64,000 nt of DNA from an uncultured Spirochaetaceae bacterium (GTDB lineage Bacteria; Spirochaetota; Spirochaetia; Sphaerochaetales; Sphaerochaetaceae). Position 1 is the first letter of the stretch. Each line of letters starts with the position of its first letter. This document shows, piece by piece, positions 49,560 through 58,760 of this stretch. A program made the translations under genes and the position numbers. The notes under the pieces are model-generated. The model was not told where the DNA came from, did no database searches, and worked only from the letters and a program-made list of their open reading frames with translations. The stretch is taken from assembly GCA_944389075.1 (NCBI GenBank), contig CALXLA010000051.1, forward strand, positions 22,596 to 86,595, given 5' to 3'.

Positions 49560-50828
49560 ATGGAACTGACTAAAAGACAGCAAGACATCCTCGATGGAAA
49601 GGAAGGGGAAGTCAAAGCTAAAGTCATGAAGACTTTGGTTATGTATGGCGAGACATTCGGCTCTGAGAAGATGGTTGATATCACGGGAGAGTACGGACAT
49701 CTTGTGACCAGCTTCGGGCTATCTGTCATGAAGCCTGTATATGATCTGATGGACACTCTTATCGATAGCGGTACGGTCTCGTCTCAGAAGTTCTCGGTCG
49801 ATCCCAGACCGCTTGAGGATTGCCTGCCAAAGACATTCATACAGAATATCTTCTTCAAGGTGATGTATTCGAAGCAGAGCGACTATGACCAGCAGCTCAG
49901 GAAGCTTGGCATAATGTCAGATGATGCATATACATGCACTTGCTATATGGATGAAGTGGGCAATATTCCTAAAGAAGGCGATATCCTCTCATGGGCAGAA
50001 AGCTCGGCAGTCGTATATGCAAACAGCATACTCGGGGCAAGATGCAACAGGAACAGCGGCATACTTGATCTTTTCGGCTCTATTGTCGGATGCGTCCCTT
50101 ATTTCGGTCTTCTCACCGATGAAGGCAGAAAGGCAGACTGGCTTGTCGAGGTAAGGACATCAAAGAAGCCTGAGGCACAGCTTCTAGGTTCAGCCATCGG
50201 CATGAAGGTCATGGAGAAGGTCCCATACGTTGTTGGCATGGATAAATGGTTCACATCCCTTGATGACGATGCCAAGGCTTATTTCAAGGATTTCGGCGCG
50301 GCTACTGCTTCCAATGGAGCTGTAGGTCTGTACCACATAGAGAATCTGACACCTGAGGCGGTGAAGAGCGGAAGGACTCTTCTCAAGGAAGGCTATCAGG
50401 TATTCGTAGTCGATGATTCGGTTCTTGAAGAGACGGAGAGAAACTATCCTGTGATCTGGAAGGACAGCAATGCGAAACCCAAGCTTGCATTCATCGGATG
50501 TCCGCATCTCTCTCCTGCTCAGCTTGATAGCTGGAGCGACAGAATCGATGAAGCCCTGAGAAAGAGCGGAAGAAGCCGTGTATCCATCAGGACTGTCATG
50601 ACAGCGGCACCTGCGGTGATGGATAAGTTCAAGCAAAGCGAGAAGGGAAAGAGGCTCCTTGGACAGGGAGTTGTCCTCAGCCATATCTGCCCATTGATGT
50701 ATATGAACAATCCTAAGTGCGGATCGATGCCTGTGATCACATGTTCTAATAAGCTCAGAACATATACATCGGCACGATACTACAAGGAAGATGATCTTCT
50801 TGGGATGATTGCAGGAGGTGAGAGATGA
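49560..50828 (+). CDS. Aconitase X catalytic subunit (DUF521)
   Basis: 422 residues of aconitase X large-subunit type: YGETFGSEKMVDI near residue 30, TCTCYMDEVGNIPKEGDILSWAESSAVVYANSILGARCNRNSG near 120-163, GSIVGCVPYFGLLTDEGRKADW near 168 and the C-terminal VITCSNKLRTYTSARYY. Cys residues in these segments would bind the iron-sulfur cluster. Bacterial aconitase X enzymes include cis-3-hydroxy-L-proline dehydratases; archaeal relatives dehydrate phosphomevalonate. The substrate here cannot be assigned. GAGG seven bases before the ATG. Confidence 0.88.
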   Translation: MELTKRQQDILDGKEGEVKAKVMKTLVMYGETFGSEKMVDITGEYGHLVTSFGLSVMKPVYDLMDTLIDSGTVSSQKFSVDPRPLEDCLPKTFIQNIFFKVMYSKQSDYDQQLRKLGIMSDDAYTCTCYMDEVGNIPKEGDILSWAESSAVVYANSILGARCNRNSGILDLFGSIVGCVPYFGLLTDEGRKADWLVEVRTSKKPEAQLLGSAIGMKVMEKVPYVVGMDKWFTSLDDDAKAYFKDFGAATASNGAVGLYHIENLTPEAVKSGRTLLKEGYQVFVVDDSVLEETERNYPVIWKDSNAKPKLAFIGCPHLSPAQLDSWSDRIDEALRKSGRSRVSIRTVMTAAPAVMDKFKQSEKGKRLLGQGVVLSHICPLMYMNNPKCGSMPVITCSNKLRTYTSARYYKEDDLLGMIAGGER

Positions 50829-51277
50829 GCGAGAGGATTTTCAAAGGACGCCCTGTTGTGAAAGGAACAGCTACTGCTGAGGCTCTTGTATCGAAGGGGG
50901 GATTCAATACGCTTGCAAGCTATCAGCACTCGCTGATGTTCGGCGATAAGACAGGCAAGTGCTCGGATCAGAACAATCCTGATCTCTACAAGAAGCCGAT
51001 TGCAGGAAAAGCTCTCTGCATGCCTCAGACAATAGGATCCACTACAGGTGGGCTTGTCCTGTACTGTGCAGCAGCCATGACAAGACAGCCTGCATGTCTT
51101 CTTTTCTCAAAGGAGATAGACTCTCTCGCAGCAGCTGGCGCGATTCTTGCCGATGTATGGACAGAGAACTCAATGCCGACAGTAGACAACCTCGGTGATG
51201 AGTTCCTTTCCTATGTGCAGACAGGAGACAGAATCACTGTAGAACCTGATGGTACAGTCAGGGTCTCAAGAGAGTAG
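50825..51277 (+). CDS. Aconitase X swivel subunit (DUF126)
   Basis: 150 residues, overlapping the large-subunit gene by 4 bp. The swivel-domain phrases are VKGTATAEALVSKGGFNTLASYQ near residue 13 and MPQTIGSTTGGLVLYCAAAM near 67, where the Ser-Thr-Thr-Gly-Gly element lines the active site. In many bacteria this domain is fused to the large subunit; here they are separate as in archaea and type II bacterial enzymes. Together they form a heterodimeric dehydratase. Confidence 0.88.
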   Translation: MSERIFKGRPVVKGTATAEALVSKGGFNTLASYQHSLMFGDKTGKCSDQNNPDLYKKPIAGKALCMPQTIGSTTGGLVLYCAAAMTRQPACLLFSKEIDSLAAAGAILADVWTENSMPTVDNLGDEFLSYVQTGDRITVEPDGTVRVSRE

Positions 51278-51329
51278 TAGAAGTTCCGCTTTTTACATTG
51301 GTGTTCATAAGAAAGTAATTCCAAAAATT

Positions 51330-52316
51330 ATGATTATGGCATCGTATGATACAGGGAATAATAATATTGTATTCCAATACTTACATGACGGAGGAAATAA
51401 TTTGCTACAAGAAAAATCAAAATTTGAACTGCTCCGCGAAAAAAGGATCTTATCTATTTTGGATGGTGATGTAGATTTTGGTACACTTGAGGTCGATGGT
51501 ACAGATAGTGGCATTAAAATTTCAATGCCATATTTGAGTGGTCCGACCCTGTGTGGTATTTCAAATAAATTTGGGTTAGATGCTACATATGGATGGAACG
51601 GCGGTGCTCAAAGTAGATGGTCATATCTTGATAATCTGTTGGTATATTGTATTCAGAATAAACGAGAATCCGACTTGCTGGTATTTCTTTTTTCAAAAGA
51701 GCAGTTTGTAGACAAATTGAGAGGACAGATGCCAGAAGTTATTGAATATGCATATGCTCAGATCGTAAATATAGTAATTAATCAAATCAACAGTATTTTG
51801 TATTTTAGCGGGAATGAACTTATACAAATTGGAAAAGCGTTTGTTATTCGTAAAATTGGAGCAACCATTAGTGTAGTAACTCCTTCCGTCAAAACGATAG
51901 ATAGAAGTTACATTACTGATCTGTCTGATCGGGCTATGAAGGATGTTATAGATGGAAACTATGATAGCGCAATCACCAAAGCACGCACATTGCTTGAAGA
52001 GGTGTTTTTCTATGTTATCGAAAAGAAAGGCGAAGATCCATCTGAAAGTGGTGATATCGGAAAGCTCTACAACCAAGTTAGGCAACTTTACAATATGCAC
52101 CAAAGCAAAGACTTAGACAAACGTATTAATGGATTACTTTCTGGACTCGAAAAGATTCTTTCTGCAATAGCTGAAATGCGAAACAAAGGAAGTGATTCTC
52201 ACGGTGTTGGTGCGAAGAGAATTAATATTTCGGATCATCACGCTCGTTTATTTGTCAACTCCGCAATGACGATGGCAGACTTTGTGTTGGCTGTTAGCGA
52301 AAAGGCTTCTCGATAG
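51330..52316 (+). CDS. Abi-C (abortive infection C-terminal) domain protein
   Basis: 328 residues from ATG 51330; the frame is open to 51249 inside the previous gene, so the start is uncertain (51330 or 51336). The C-terminus has the Abi-C phrase AITKARTLLEEVFFYVIEKKGEDP near residue 218, then SAIAEMRNKGSDSHGVGAKRINISDHHARLFVNSAMT near 275-310. The N-terminal 200 residues are not recognised. The gene is far more AT-rich than neighbours (16 of 60 G/C in 51361-51420 against 30 of 60 in 50881-50940), a sign of transfer. Probable phage-defence gene. Confidence 0.75.
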   Translation: MIMASYDTGNNNIVFQYLHDGGNNLLQEKSKFELLREKRILSILDGDVDFGTLEVDGTDSGIKISMPYLSGPTLCGISNKFGLDATYGWNGGAQSRWSYLDNLLVYCIQNKRESDLLVFLFSKEQFVDKLRGQMPEVIEYAYAQIVNIVINQINSILYFSGNELIQIGKAFVIRKIGATISVVTPSVKTIDRSYITDLSDRAMKDVIDGNYDSAITKARTLLEEVFFYVIEKKGEDPSESGDIGKLYNQVRQLYNMHQSKDLDKRINGLLSGLEKILSAIAEMRNKGSDSHGVGAKRINISDHHARLFVNSAMTMADFVLAVSEKASR

Positions 52317-52394
52317 TTTATAATGATCTCCTTTGAACAAAGGGGACATTCATATACATGGACAAATCTTGTATGTTGTACTCGTTAAAGGCAG

Positions 52395-52428
52395 ACAGCC
52401 CAAACATTTGAATATTCGGGCTGTTTTT
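52395..52428 (+). terminator. Rho-independent terminator after Abi-C gene
   Basis: ACAGCCC (52395-52401) and GGGCTGT (52418-52424) form a 7-bp stem, followed by a T5 run (52424-52428). Confidence 0.8.
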
Positions 52429-52479
52429 GCATTATCACTCCGTACAATGGGGTTGTTACTGCATTATGTAGTCATCATC

Positions 52480-54531
52480 TTATATCTTCATTGCTGTTTC
52501 GTAGGCTTTCCAGATAACTGTCCTCAGATTTCCTACATTCAGGCAGTCACCGACAAGATGGACATGACCTTTTTCCTGTGTGATAGGATCAGGGATGTAT
52601 CCTACGCTGCTTATGACGCTGTCGCATGGGATTTCCTTCGTGCTGCCATCCTTCAGGCTTATGATGACAGAGCCATCTTTGACTTCCTTTACAGCAGCTT
52701 CAAGATAGACAGGAGTCTTCTTCCACTGGAACCATTCCCTGAGATATGAGCTGTTCGCAAGGCATACACCTTTCTGGGAAATAAGGTCATCCTTCATCTC
52801 GATGATTTTCACATCCTTTCCTGAGAGCGCAAGCTCATATGCGATCTCACAGCCAGTGAGGCCACCTCCGATTACAGCAACAGAATTGCCTACAGGCGTA
52901 CCTGCAAGGAAGTCACAGGCTTCTATTGTCTTATCGAAACCCGGGATATTCAGCTTTCTGGCCCTAGCGCCTGTCGCAACGATATATTCATCAGCCTTTA
53001 TCTGAGAAAGATCCTTTACTTCAGTATTCAGATGGATTTCAATGCCAAGATTGTCCATCTGCCTTCTGTACCAGGCCAGGAGATCCCTGAGCTTTCCCTT
53101 GTAGGATTCTGCGCTGGCTGCTATGAATGTGCCTCCAAGCGAGTCTTCCTTCTCATAGATGACAGGTTTGTGGCCTCTCTGTGCAAGCACACGTGCTGCT
53201 TCCATGCCTCCGATTCCGCCTCCGATGATGGCAACAGTCTTTGGCTTGTCAGCTTTCTTTATATAGTGCTTGTTCCACTGCATTGTCTCCGCATTGACCG
53301 CACAGCGCGCAAGGTGAAGACTATCGGAGAGATCCTGGTCATTAGGCACTCCCTTGTAGTGGCACATATTGAAGCATCCGTTATGGCAGAGGATGCAGGG
53401 CCTTATATCTTCAGGCCTGTCCTCGATGAGCTTCGTGACCCATTCCTGATCTGCGAGGAACTGGCGTGCGAATCCTGCGCCGTCGAGCTTTCCTTCCTCT
53501 ATGGCTTCAGCTGCAACATAAGGGTCCAGACGTCCTGCAGCCACTACAGGAATCGATACGAACTGCCTTATGTGCTCCACGTCCTCAAGATTGCAGTTCT
53601 CAGGCATGTAGATAGGTGGATGAGCCCAGTACCAGGCATCGTATGTTCCATTATCGCAGTTGAGCATGTCATATCCAGCGTCCTGAAGAAGCTTCGCAGC
53701 TTTCTCGGATTCTGCCATATCTCTGCCGACTTCCGTGAATTCCTCTCCCGGAAGCGCTCCTTCCCTGAATCCCTTTGTCTTCGATACCACGCTGTATCTC
53801 AGCGAGACAGGGAAGTCAGTGTCGCATGCGGATTTTATGGCCTGTACTATCTCAATCGCAAAGCGATATCTGTTCTCCATTGAGCCGCCGTACTCATCGG
53901 TTCTTTTGTTCACATAGGGAAGGGTGAACTGGTCGAGAAGATAGCCTTCATGGACAGCATGCACCTCGACGCCATCGACTCCAGCATCCATAAGCATCTT
54001 CGAGCTTTCTGCAAATGAATGAATCATCTTGTGGATCTCATCTTTCGTCATCTCTCTGGAAGGCACTTTGTCTGACCATCTGTTAGGAGACGGGCTTGCT
54101 GATGCTGTGATCATATCGAGATCCATGACAGGCTTTGAGAGCGTCCTGATCACCGGTGTCGTGTAAAGCATCTCCATCATCTTGCTTATAGTGAATGACC
54201 TGCCGAAACCGGCTGTGAGCTGAACGAACAGCTTTGCGCCTGTCTTATGGAATTCAGGCATCCATTCCGCAAGGTCCTTGTACATCTTCTTGTTCTTATG
54301 CAGCCACTGCCCGAACATCGGGTTATAGACAGGCTGACAGCCAGGAAGCACAAGCCCTGCATTGTTCTTTGCGACTTCAAGGATGAATTTCGCTCCTTCC
54401 TTGTCGAAATGATTCTTCTCCATCCAGCCGAAGAGGTCAGTTCCTCCCATGCTGGTAAGCACGATTCTGTTCTTTATCTCGCATTTCCCTATTTTCCAGG
54501 GAGTGAGAAGGGGATTCAGTCTTTTGTCCAT
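52480..54531 (-). CDS. NADH:flavin oxidoreductase, 2,4-dienoyl-CoA reductase/BaiCD-like
   Basis: 683 residues from ATG 54531. Old-yellow-enzyme barrel in residues 1-360: LLTPWKIGKCEIKNRIVLTSMGG, VHAVHEGYLLDQFTLPYVNKRTDEYGG near 193. The 4Fe-4S site CILCHNGCFNMC lies near residue 376. C-terminal FAD/NAD domain: VAIIGGGIGGMEAARVLAQRG near 430 and VAVIGGGLTGCEIAYELALSG near 555. Members reduce C=C bonds of enoates, dienoyl-CoA, or bile acids. Monocistronic. TATCAT ends 6 nt before ATG 54531, favouring it over ATG 54549. Confidence 0.92.
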   Translation of the reverse strand: MDKRLNPLLTPWKIGKCEIKNRIVLTSMGGTDLFGWMEKNHFDKEGAKFILEVAKNNAGLVLPGCQPVYNPMFGQWLHKNKKMYKDLAEWMPEFHKTGAKLFVQLTAGFGRSFTISKMMEMLYTTPVIRTLSKPVMDLDMITASASPSPNRWSDKVPSREMTKDEIHKMIHSFAESSKMLMDAGVDGVEVHAVHEGYLLDQFTLPYVNKRTDEYGGSMENRYRFAIEIVQAIKSACDTDFPVSLRYSVVSKTKGFREGALPGEEFTEVGRDMAESEKAAKLLQDAGYDMLNCDNGTYDAWYWAHPPIYMPENCNLEDVEHIRQFVSIPVVAAGRLDPYVAAEAIEEGKLDGAGFARQFLADQEWVTKLIEDRPEDIRPCILCHNGCFNMCHYKGVPNDQDLSDSLHLARCAVNAETMQWNKHYIKKADKPKTVAIIGGGIGGMEAARVLAQRGHKPVIYEKEDSLGGTFIAASAESYKGKLRDLLAWYRRQMDNLGIEIHLNTEVKDLSQIKADEYIVATGARARKLNIPGFDKTIEACDFLAGTPVGNSVAVIGGGLTGCEIAYELALSGKDVKIIEMKDDLISQKGVCLANSSYLREWFQWKKTPVYLEAAVKEVKDGSVIISLKDGSTKEIPCDSVISSVGYIPDPITQEKGHVHLVGDCLNVGNLRTVIWKAYETAMKI

Positions 54532-54537
54532 AGAACA

Positions 54538-54543
54538 ATGATA
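54538..54543 (-). promoter_or_regulatory. -10 element TATCAT, leaderless-type
   Basis: Minus-strand TATCAT ends 6 nt before the flavoenzyme ATG at 54531. No ribosome site lies in between. Confidence 0.45.
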
Positions 54544-54627
54544 ACTCATTATTCAGATCAGAGGCCAAAGAATATGGAGGATGATTCTCCGGCAAGGTAT
54601 AATCAGAATGGATATAAGGAGATAACT

Positions 54628-55989
54628 TTGGTCATAACAGCATATGGTGATTATATTGTCCGTCTTTCCGGTGATATTGGATTCGATGACAACATCCTTG
54701 ATATCAGGAAGAAGATGATCAAGGCCCTGAACAGGCGCCTCTCCTCAAAGGGATATCCTTATGCTCCTGCTTATCATTTTGCATCGAGGGATACGATTTC
54801 AGCTTCTTCTGTCGTATTAACTGCCATGGAATACATTGAGGTGGATGATTTCATGCGCATGAGGGACAGAAAGGAGATAAACGATATATTCGTGAAGGCC
54901 ATAAAAAGCATCAGAGGGCTCTCAATTGGCACCGATGGGATATCCTTCGATGATATTGATATCGATATCCATGAGTTCCGCATGCTTTCCGAATTCGCAG
55001 AGGATGCCATGTATGACGACTGCGGTGATGATACTCCTGTCAACGACTTCTGTTCTGATATGAATCCACTTCATCTCGAAGATGATCCGAAATGGCTGAT
55101 GGCAGAATATGGCATTGCTTTTGAATCAGGATTCTTCGAACGGCAGCCTGATATCCCGGATGATGAGGATAAGCGCGAAGAGCTGTGCCAGAACATGGCT
55201 GATGAGATGACCGAAGCGTTTGACGCTGATTATTACGGGATGCTGGTGAGCTTCATATCCAATTCCGGGATGAAGCTGATCGATGGTGGAAGCAGGATCC
55301 GCATAGCAGGAGATGGGGCAGGGACTGCGGATATGCATTGCTATTCCTTCATCATGGTTCCTTCCGATATGGATATCGATGAGGCCAGTAAGCTTTCCCG
55401 GATAGCATTCAGGAACTTCGATGCATTCATCTCTGGCTATGGAGAGGATACTGTCATTCTTACTGGCGTGAATATAACCGAGGCAAAGATCAGGCCGCTT
55501 GTGCCGGGGAAGTTCCTGAAGGAAATGGATAAGATCATAAGGAAGCACACCGAGCTGCCGGAAGGAATTGAATCTGGTGATGATATGTCTGTGGCAATGC
55601 TGGGAGCTGTTGTCTTCGCAGGGGAGGATTCAGTACGTTTCGCAAGCCCTGGCGCATATGAGGAGAAGCTGTGCACTGTACTTCAGGATATGGCTACATA
55701 TCCTGAGGATTATGATCTTCCGGATGAGTGCGGCGATATTTCTGAAATCGCGGCGATTGTGTATCCGATGATTGAGGACAGCATATTCTGCATTGTCGCA
55801 AATGCGGCTATCGGAAATAAATACATAAGCAAGGCAGCAACACAGGCCATCCATGAGCTGCTCAGCAAAGCCATCGCAGGCTTCTTTGATGCTGAGAACA
55901 TAATCTTCACGGATATCCATTTTGATGCACCGAAGGAATTTGCCATGGATCTGTCCTGCCTGATAGGGAATACGGTTGCCGGTGAGTGA
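54628..55989 (+). CDS. Unrecognised acidic protein, probable TTG start
   Basis: 453 residues from TTG 54628, which has AAGGAG six bases upstream; ATG 54574 would add 18 residues without a better site, and the frame extends further inside the antisense flavoenzyme gene. No signal peptide or membrane segment, so cytoplasmic. Clearly acidic, with clusters DDIDIDIHEF near residue 105, DDCGDDTP near 130 and HLEDDPKW near 150. Several HxxE-like and repeated [D/E]-hydrophobic patterns occur but no known family or catalytic motif is recognised. Monocistronic. Confidence 0.65.
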   Translation: MVITAYGDYIVRLSGDIGFDDNILDIRKKMIKALNRRLSSKGYPYAPAYHFASRDTISASSVVLTAMEYIEVDDFMRMRDRKEINDIFVKAIKSIRGLSIGTDGISFDDIDIDIHEFRMLSEFAEDAMYDDCGDDTPVNDFCSDMNPLHLEDDPKWLMAEYGIAFESGFFERQPDIPDDEDKREELCQNMADEMTEAFDADYYGMLVSFISNSGMKLIDGGSRIRIAGDGAGTADMHCYSFIMVPSDMDIDEASKLSRIAFRNFDAFISGYGEDTVILTGVNITEAKIRPLVPGKFLKEMDKIIRKHTELPEGIESGDDMSVAMLGAVVFAGEDSVRFASPGAYEEKLCTVLQDMATYPEDYDLPDECGDISEIAAIVYPMIEDSIFCIVANAAIGNKYISKAATQAIHELLSKAIAGFFDAENIIFTDIHFDAPKEFAMDLSCLIGNTVAGE

Positions 55990-55997
55990 CTATAATA

Positions 55998-56020
55998 GCT
56001 CCTCCCTGTGAGGAAGGAGC
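55998..56020. terminator. Hairpin between convergent genes
   Basis: GCTCCT (55998-56003) and AGGAGC (56015-56020), extended by CC/GG after a mismatch, form a hairpin between the acidic protein gene and pncB. T-runs on either side are short, so it is a weak terminator. Confidence 0.4.
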
Positions 56021-56030
56021 CTGTCAGCTA

Positions 56031-57479
56031 TCAGATCTGCTCGTCTCCTGCTGTGCGTGCCTGTACGATGAGCTCTGTCTTGAGGTCCCGCAGGCGTGCT
56101 GAGAGAGATACTTTGTAGATATGCGGATTGATGAGCCTCTTGTATGATTCATCGAACTTCGAGAGAAGCTCCGCAGATGTCTTCTGTATTTCACTGAGGT
56201 CTCTTTTGGGAACGACTCTCTTTCCACCTTCCATCTTCTTTGTGAGAAGCGGCTGGAAACTCTCGTATGCGCTGCTCTTCATAGTGAAGAAGTCCGCAGT
56301 GGAGAAGGGGTGGTAGAATGTATATTTCTTCTTCGGTTCAAGCACTTCATCCTCAAGCGTGATGAGATCAGCGAGCGCATTGCCATCCTTGGAGAAGAAT
56401 CTGTATACCTGTTTTCTTCCCGGATTTGTAGTCTTCTCATAGCTGTTTGATACCTTGAGGCATGGAACCATCTTGCCATCCTCTTCCTTAGCAGAGAGCT
56501 TGTATACGCCATTAAGGGATGACTGCGCACCGCCTGTCACAAGATGTGTTCCTATTCCCCAGCTGTCAATAGGCGCTCCATCTGCGACAAGCTGCTTGAT
56601 GACATCCTCCGTGATATCATTGGAGACGCAGATAGAGGCATCCTCAAGTCCTGCATCATCAAGCATTTTCCTGATTTTCTTAGTAAGATAGCTCAAATCA
56701 CCGGAATCGATCCTGACTCCTATCTTCTTTCCCTTTGCCTTCTGCTCAAGGCCGATCTTTATCGCGGCTTCTATTCCGGAGCCGAGGGTATCATATGTAT
56801 CGATAAGCAGTATGCCGTTGTCAGGATAGATTTCCACGAACTTCCTGAAGGCCTCTTCCTCAGATGGCATGCTCATAATCCATGAATGTGCCATTGTGCC
56901 TGCAACAGGGATTCCATAGATCTTTCCTGCATAGGTATTGCTTGTGGAGACAGTTCCGCCGATGAAGGATGCTCTTGAAGCTGTGTGTCCACCGACACCC
57001 TGCGCTCTTCTCAGTCCGAATTCCATTATCTTCCCATGGCCTTTTGCCTGCAGTACCATACGCGATGCCTTTGTGGCTATGAGCGTCTGGAAGTTGACTG
57101 TATTAAGCAGAAGCGTCTCTATGAGCTGTGCATCCATGAGATCGCTCTCGATGCGGATGAGTGGTTCCCCTGGGAATGCTGGTGTTCCCTCATCGAATGC
57201 GTAGACATCACCATGGAAGCGGTAGGTCTTCAGATACTCAAGGAACTCAGGAGTGAAGATCCCGAGCCCTTTCAGGTATTCGATATCCTCTGATGAGAAT
57301 GAGAATGATTCAAGCGCATCATAAAGCTCATCAGCTCCAGTGAATATCGTATAACCGCCCTGAAAAGGATTTGTCCTGTAGAACATATCGAAGACAGCCT
57401 TTCCATTGTGCTGCTCAAGGAAGTATCCTTGCATCATTGTCAGTTCATAGAAATCCGTGAAGAGTGCAGAAGCCTTCAT
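56031..57479 (-). CDS. pncB: Nicotinate phosphoribosyltransferase
   Basis: 482 residues. TDFYELTMMQGYF at residues 8-20, FDMFYRTNPFQGGYTIFTG near 30, EFGLRRAQG near 152 (conserved Arg), ASFIGGTVSTSNTYAGKIYGIPVAGTMAHSWI near 170-200, RIDSGDLSYLTKKIRKML near 253 and GIGTHLVTGG near 312. It makes nicotinate mononucleotide from nicotinate and PRPP in NAD salvage. AAGGA eight bases before ATG; 3 bp gap after serS, so cotranscribed. Length fits the bacterial class without extra domains. Confidence 0.94.
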   Translation of the reverse strand: MKASALFTDFYELTMMQGYFLEQHNGKAVFDMFYRTNPFQGGYTIFTGADELYDALESFSFSSEDIEYLKGLGIFTPEFLEYLKTYRFHGDVYAFDEGTPAFPGEPLIRIESDLMDAQLIETLLLNTVNFQTLIATKASRMVLQAKGHGKIMEFGLRRAQGVGGHTASRASFIGGTVSTSNTYAGKIYGIPVAGTMAHSWIMSMPSEEEAFRKFVEIYPDNGILLIDTYDTLGSGIEAAIKIGLEQKAKGKKIGVRIDSGDLSYLTKKIRKMLDDAGLEDASICVSNDITEDVIKQLVADGAPIDSWGIGTHLVTGGAQSSLNGVYKLSAKEEDGKMVPCLKVSNSYEKTTNPGRKQVYRFFSKDGNALADLITLEDEVLEPKKKYTFYHPFSTADFFTMKSSAYESFQPLLTKKMEGGKRVVPKRDLSEIQKTSAELLSKFDESYKRLINPHIYKVSLSARLRDLKTELIVQARTAGDEQI

Positions 57480-57482
57480 ATC

Positions 57483-58760
57483 TCAGTCCTTGGTTATCTT
57501 ATCGAATCCGCAATAGCTTACGAGTGCCGGCGGGATTGCCACAGAGCCATCCTCAAGCTGGTAGTTCTCAAGAATCGCGACAATTGCCCTTGAGAGAGCG
57601 ACAGCTGTTCCATTGAGCATGTGAACGAACTTGAGCTTACCATCATCGTCCCTGTATCTGATGTTCAGCGATCTTGCCTGATAATCAGTGCAGTTCGATG
57701 TGGATGTGACTTCGCCATATTCGCCATTGTCTCCGCGGCCAGGCATCCATGCCTCGATATCGAACTTCCTGTATGCAGGGGCTCCAAGATCTCCTGTGGC
57801 TGTGTCTACGATGCGGTAGGGAAGACCGAGTCCCTGGAAGATCTCCTCCTCAATAGAGAGAAGATGCTGATGCCAGCTCTCGCTTTCCTCGGGCAGGCAG
57901 TAGATGAACATCTCAAGCTTCGAGAACTGATGCACGCGATACAGTCCTTTCGAATACTGGCCAGCGCCGCCTGCTTCTCTTCTGAAGCAGTGGGAAAGGC
58001 CAGTCATCTTTATAGGAAGGTCCTTCTTGTCGAGAATCTCATCGGAGTAGTATCCGCCGAGCGTGATCTCCGCAGTACCTACAAGGCATGTGCCTGTGCC
58101 TTCAATTGTGTAGATATTCGATTCAGCTCCTCTTGGATTGAATCCGATACCCTGAAGGATCTCTTCCTTCGCGATATCCGGAGTGATGAAAGGAGTAAAT
58201 CCATGCCTGATCAGTATATCCATCGCATAGCGCTCAAGTGCCATCTGGAGTATAACGCCCTTGTTCTTGAGATAGTAGAACTTCTGGCCTGATACCTTAG
58301 CGCCTTTCTCGAAGTCGAGGATATCGAGATCCTCTCCAAGCTGCACGTGGTCCTTTGCCTTGAAAGAGAATTCAGTCGGTTTGCCGTAGAACTTTATCGC
58401 AAGGTTATCCTTGTCTTCCTTTCCGATAGGAGCATCAGGAGATGCATAATTAGGTATGGTCCTCACTTCATCCCTGAAGACAGCCTCAACCTCCGCAAGC
58501 TCAGCCTCAGCTTCTGCGAGCTCTTCCTTGATTGCCTTTCCTTCGGCTATCAGCTGGTTCCTTGTATCCGCATCAAGCTTGCCCTTCATCTTTGAGGCAG
58601 TCTCGTTCCTTCTTGCGCGGAGGGCCTCTGCCTTCTGAAGCAGCTCGCTTCTCTTATCCATATCGCTGACGATCTTATCCAGGTCGACATTCATGTACCT
58701 GTCCTGGATATTCTTCTTGATCTCATCGTAACGTGTCCTGATATCTTTTGTGTCTATCAT
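57483..58760 (-). CDS. serS: Seryl-tRNA synthetase
   Basis: 425 residues. N-terminal coiled coil at residues 30-100 (the tRNA arm), then class II core: GFTPFITPDIAKEEILQGIGF near 187 (motif 1), HCFRREAGGAGQYSKGLYRVHQFSKLEMF near 254-282 (motif 2) and VHMLNGTAVALSRAIVAILENYQ near 374-396 (motif 3). Charges tRNA-Ser with serine. GGAG precedes the ATG. Upstream proC overlaps by one base. Confidence 0.97.
   Translation of the reverse strand: MIDTKDIRTRYDEIKKNIQDRYMNVDLDKIVSDMDKRSELLQKAEALRARRNETASKMKGKLDADTRNQLIAEGKAIKEELAEAEAELAEVEAVFRDEVRTIPNYASPDAPIGKEDKDNLAIKFYGKPTEFSFKAKDHVQLGEDLDILDFEKGAKVSGQKFYYLKNKGVILQMALERYAMDILIRHGFTPFITPDIAKEEILQGIGFNPRGAESNIYTIEGTGTCLVGTAEITLGGYYSDEILDKKDLPIKMTGLSHCFRREAGGAGQYSKGLYRVHQFSKLEMFIYCLPEESESWHQHLLSIEEEIFQGLGLPYRIVDTATGDLGAPAYRKFDIEAWMPGRGDNGEYGEVTSTSNCTDYQARSLNIRYRDDDGKLKFVHMLNGTAVALSRAIVAILENYQLEDGSVAIPPALVSYCGFDKITKD

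Noticed and set aside
53032..53883. 283-codon frame antisense to the OYE-type flavoenzyme
   Set aside because: No motifs or ribosome site; the minus-strand enzyme is intact with all cofactor sites.
57621..58292. 223-codon frame antisense to serS
   Set aside because: It is a shadow of the seryl-tRNA synthetase core motifs.
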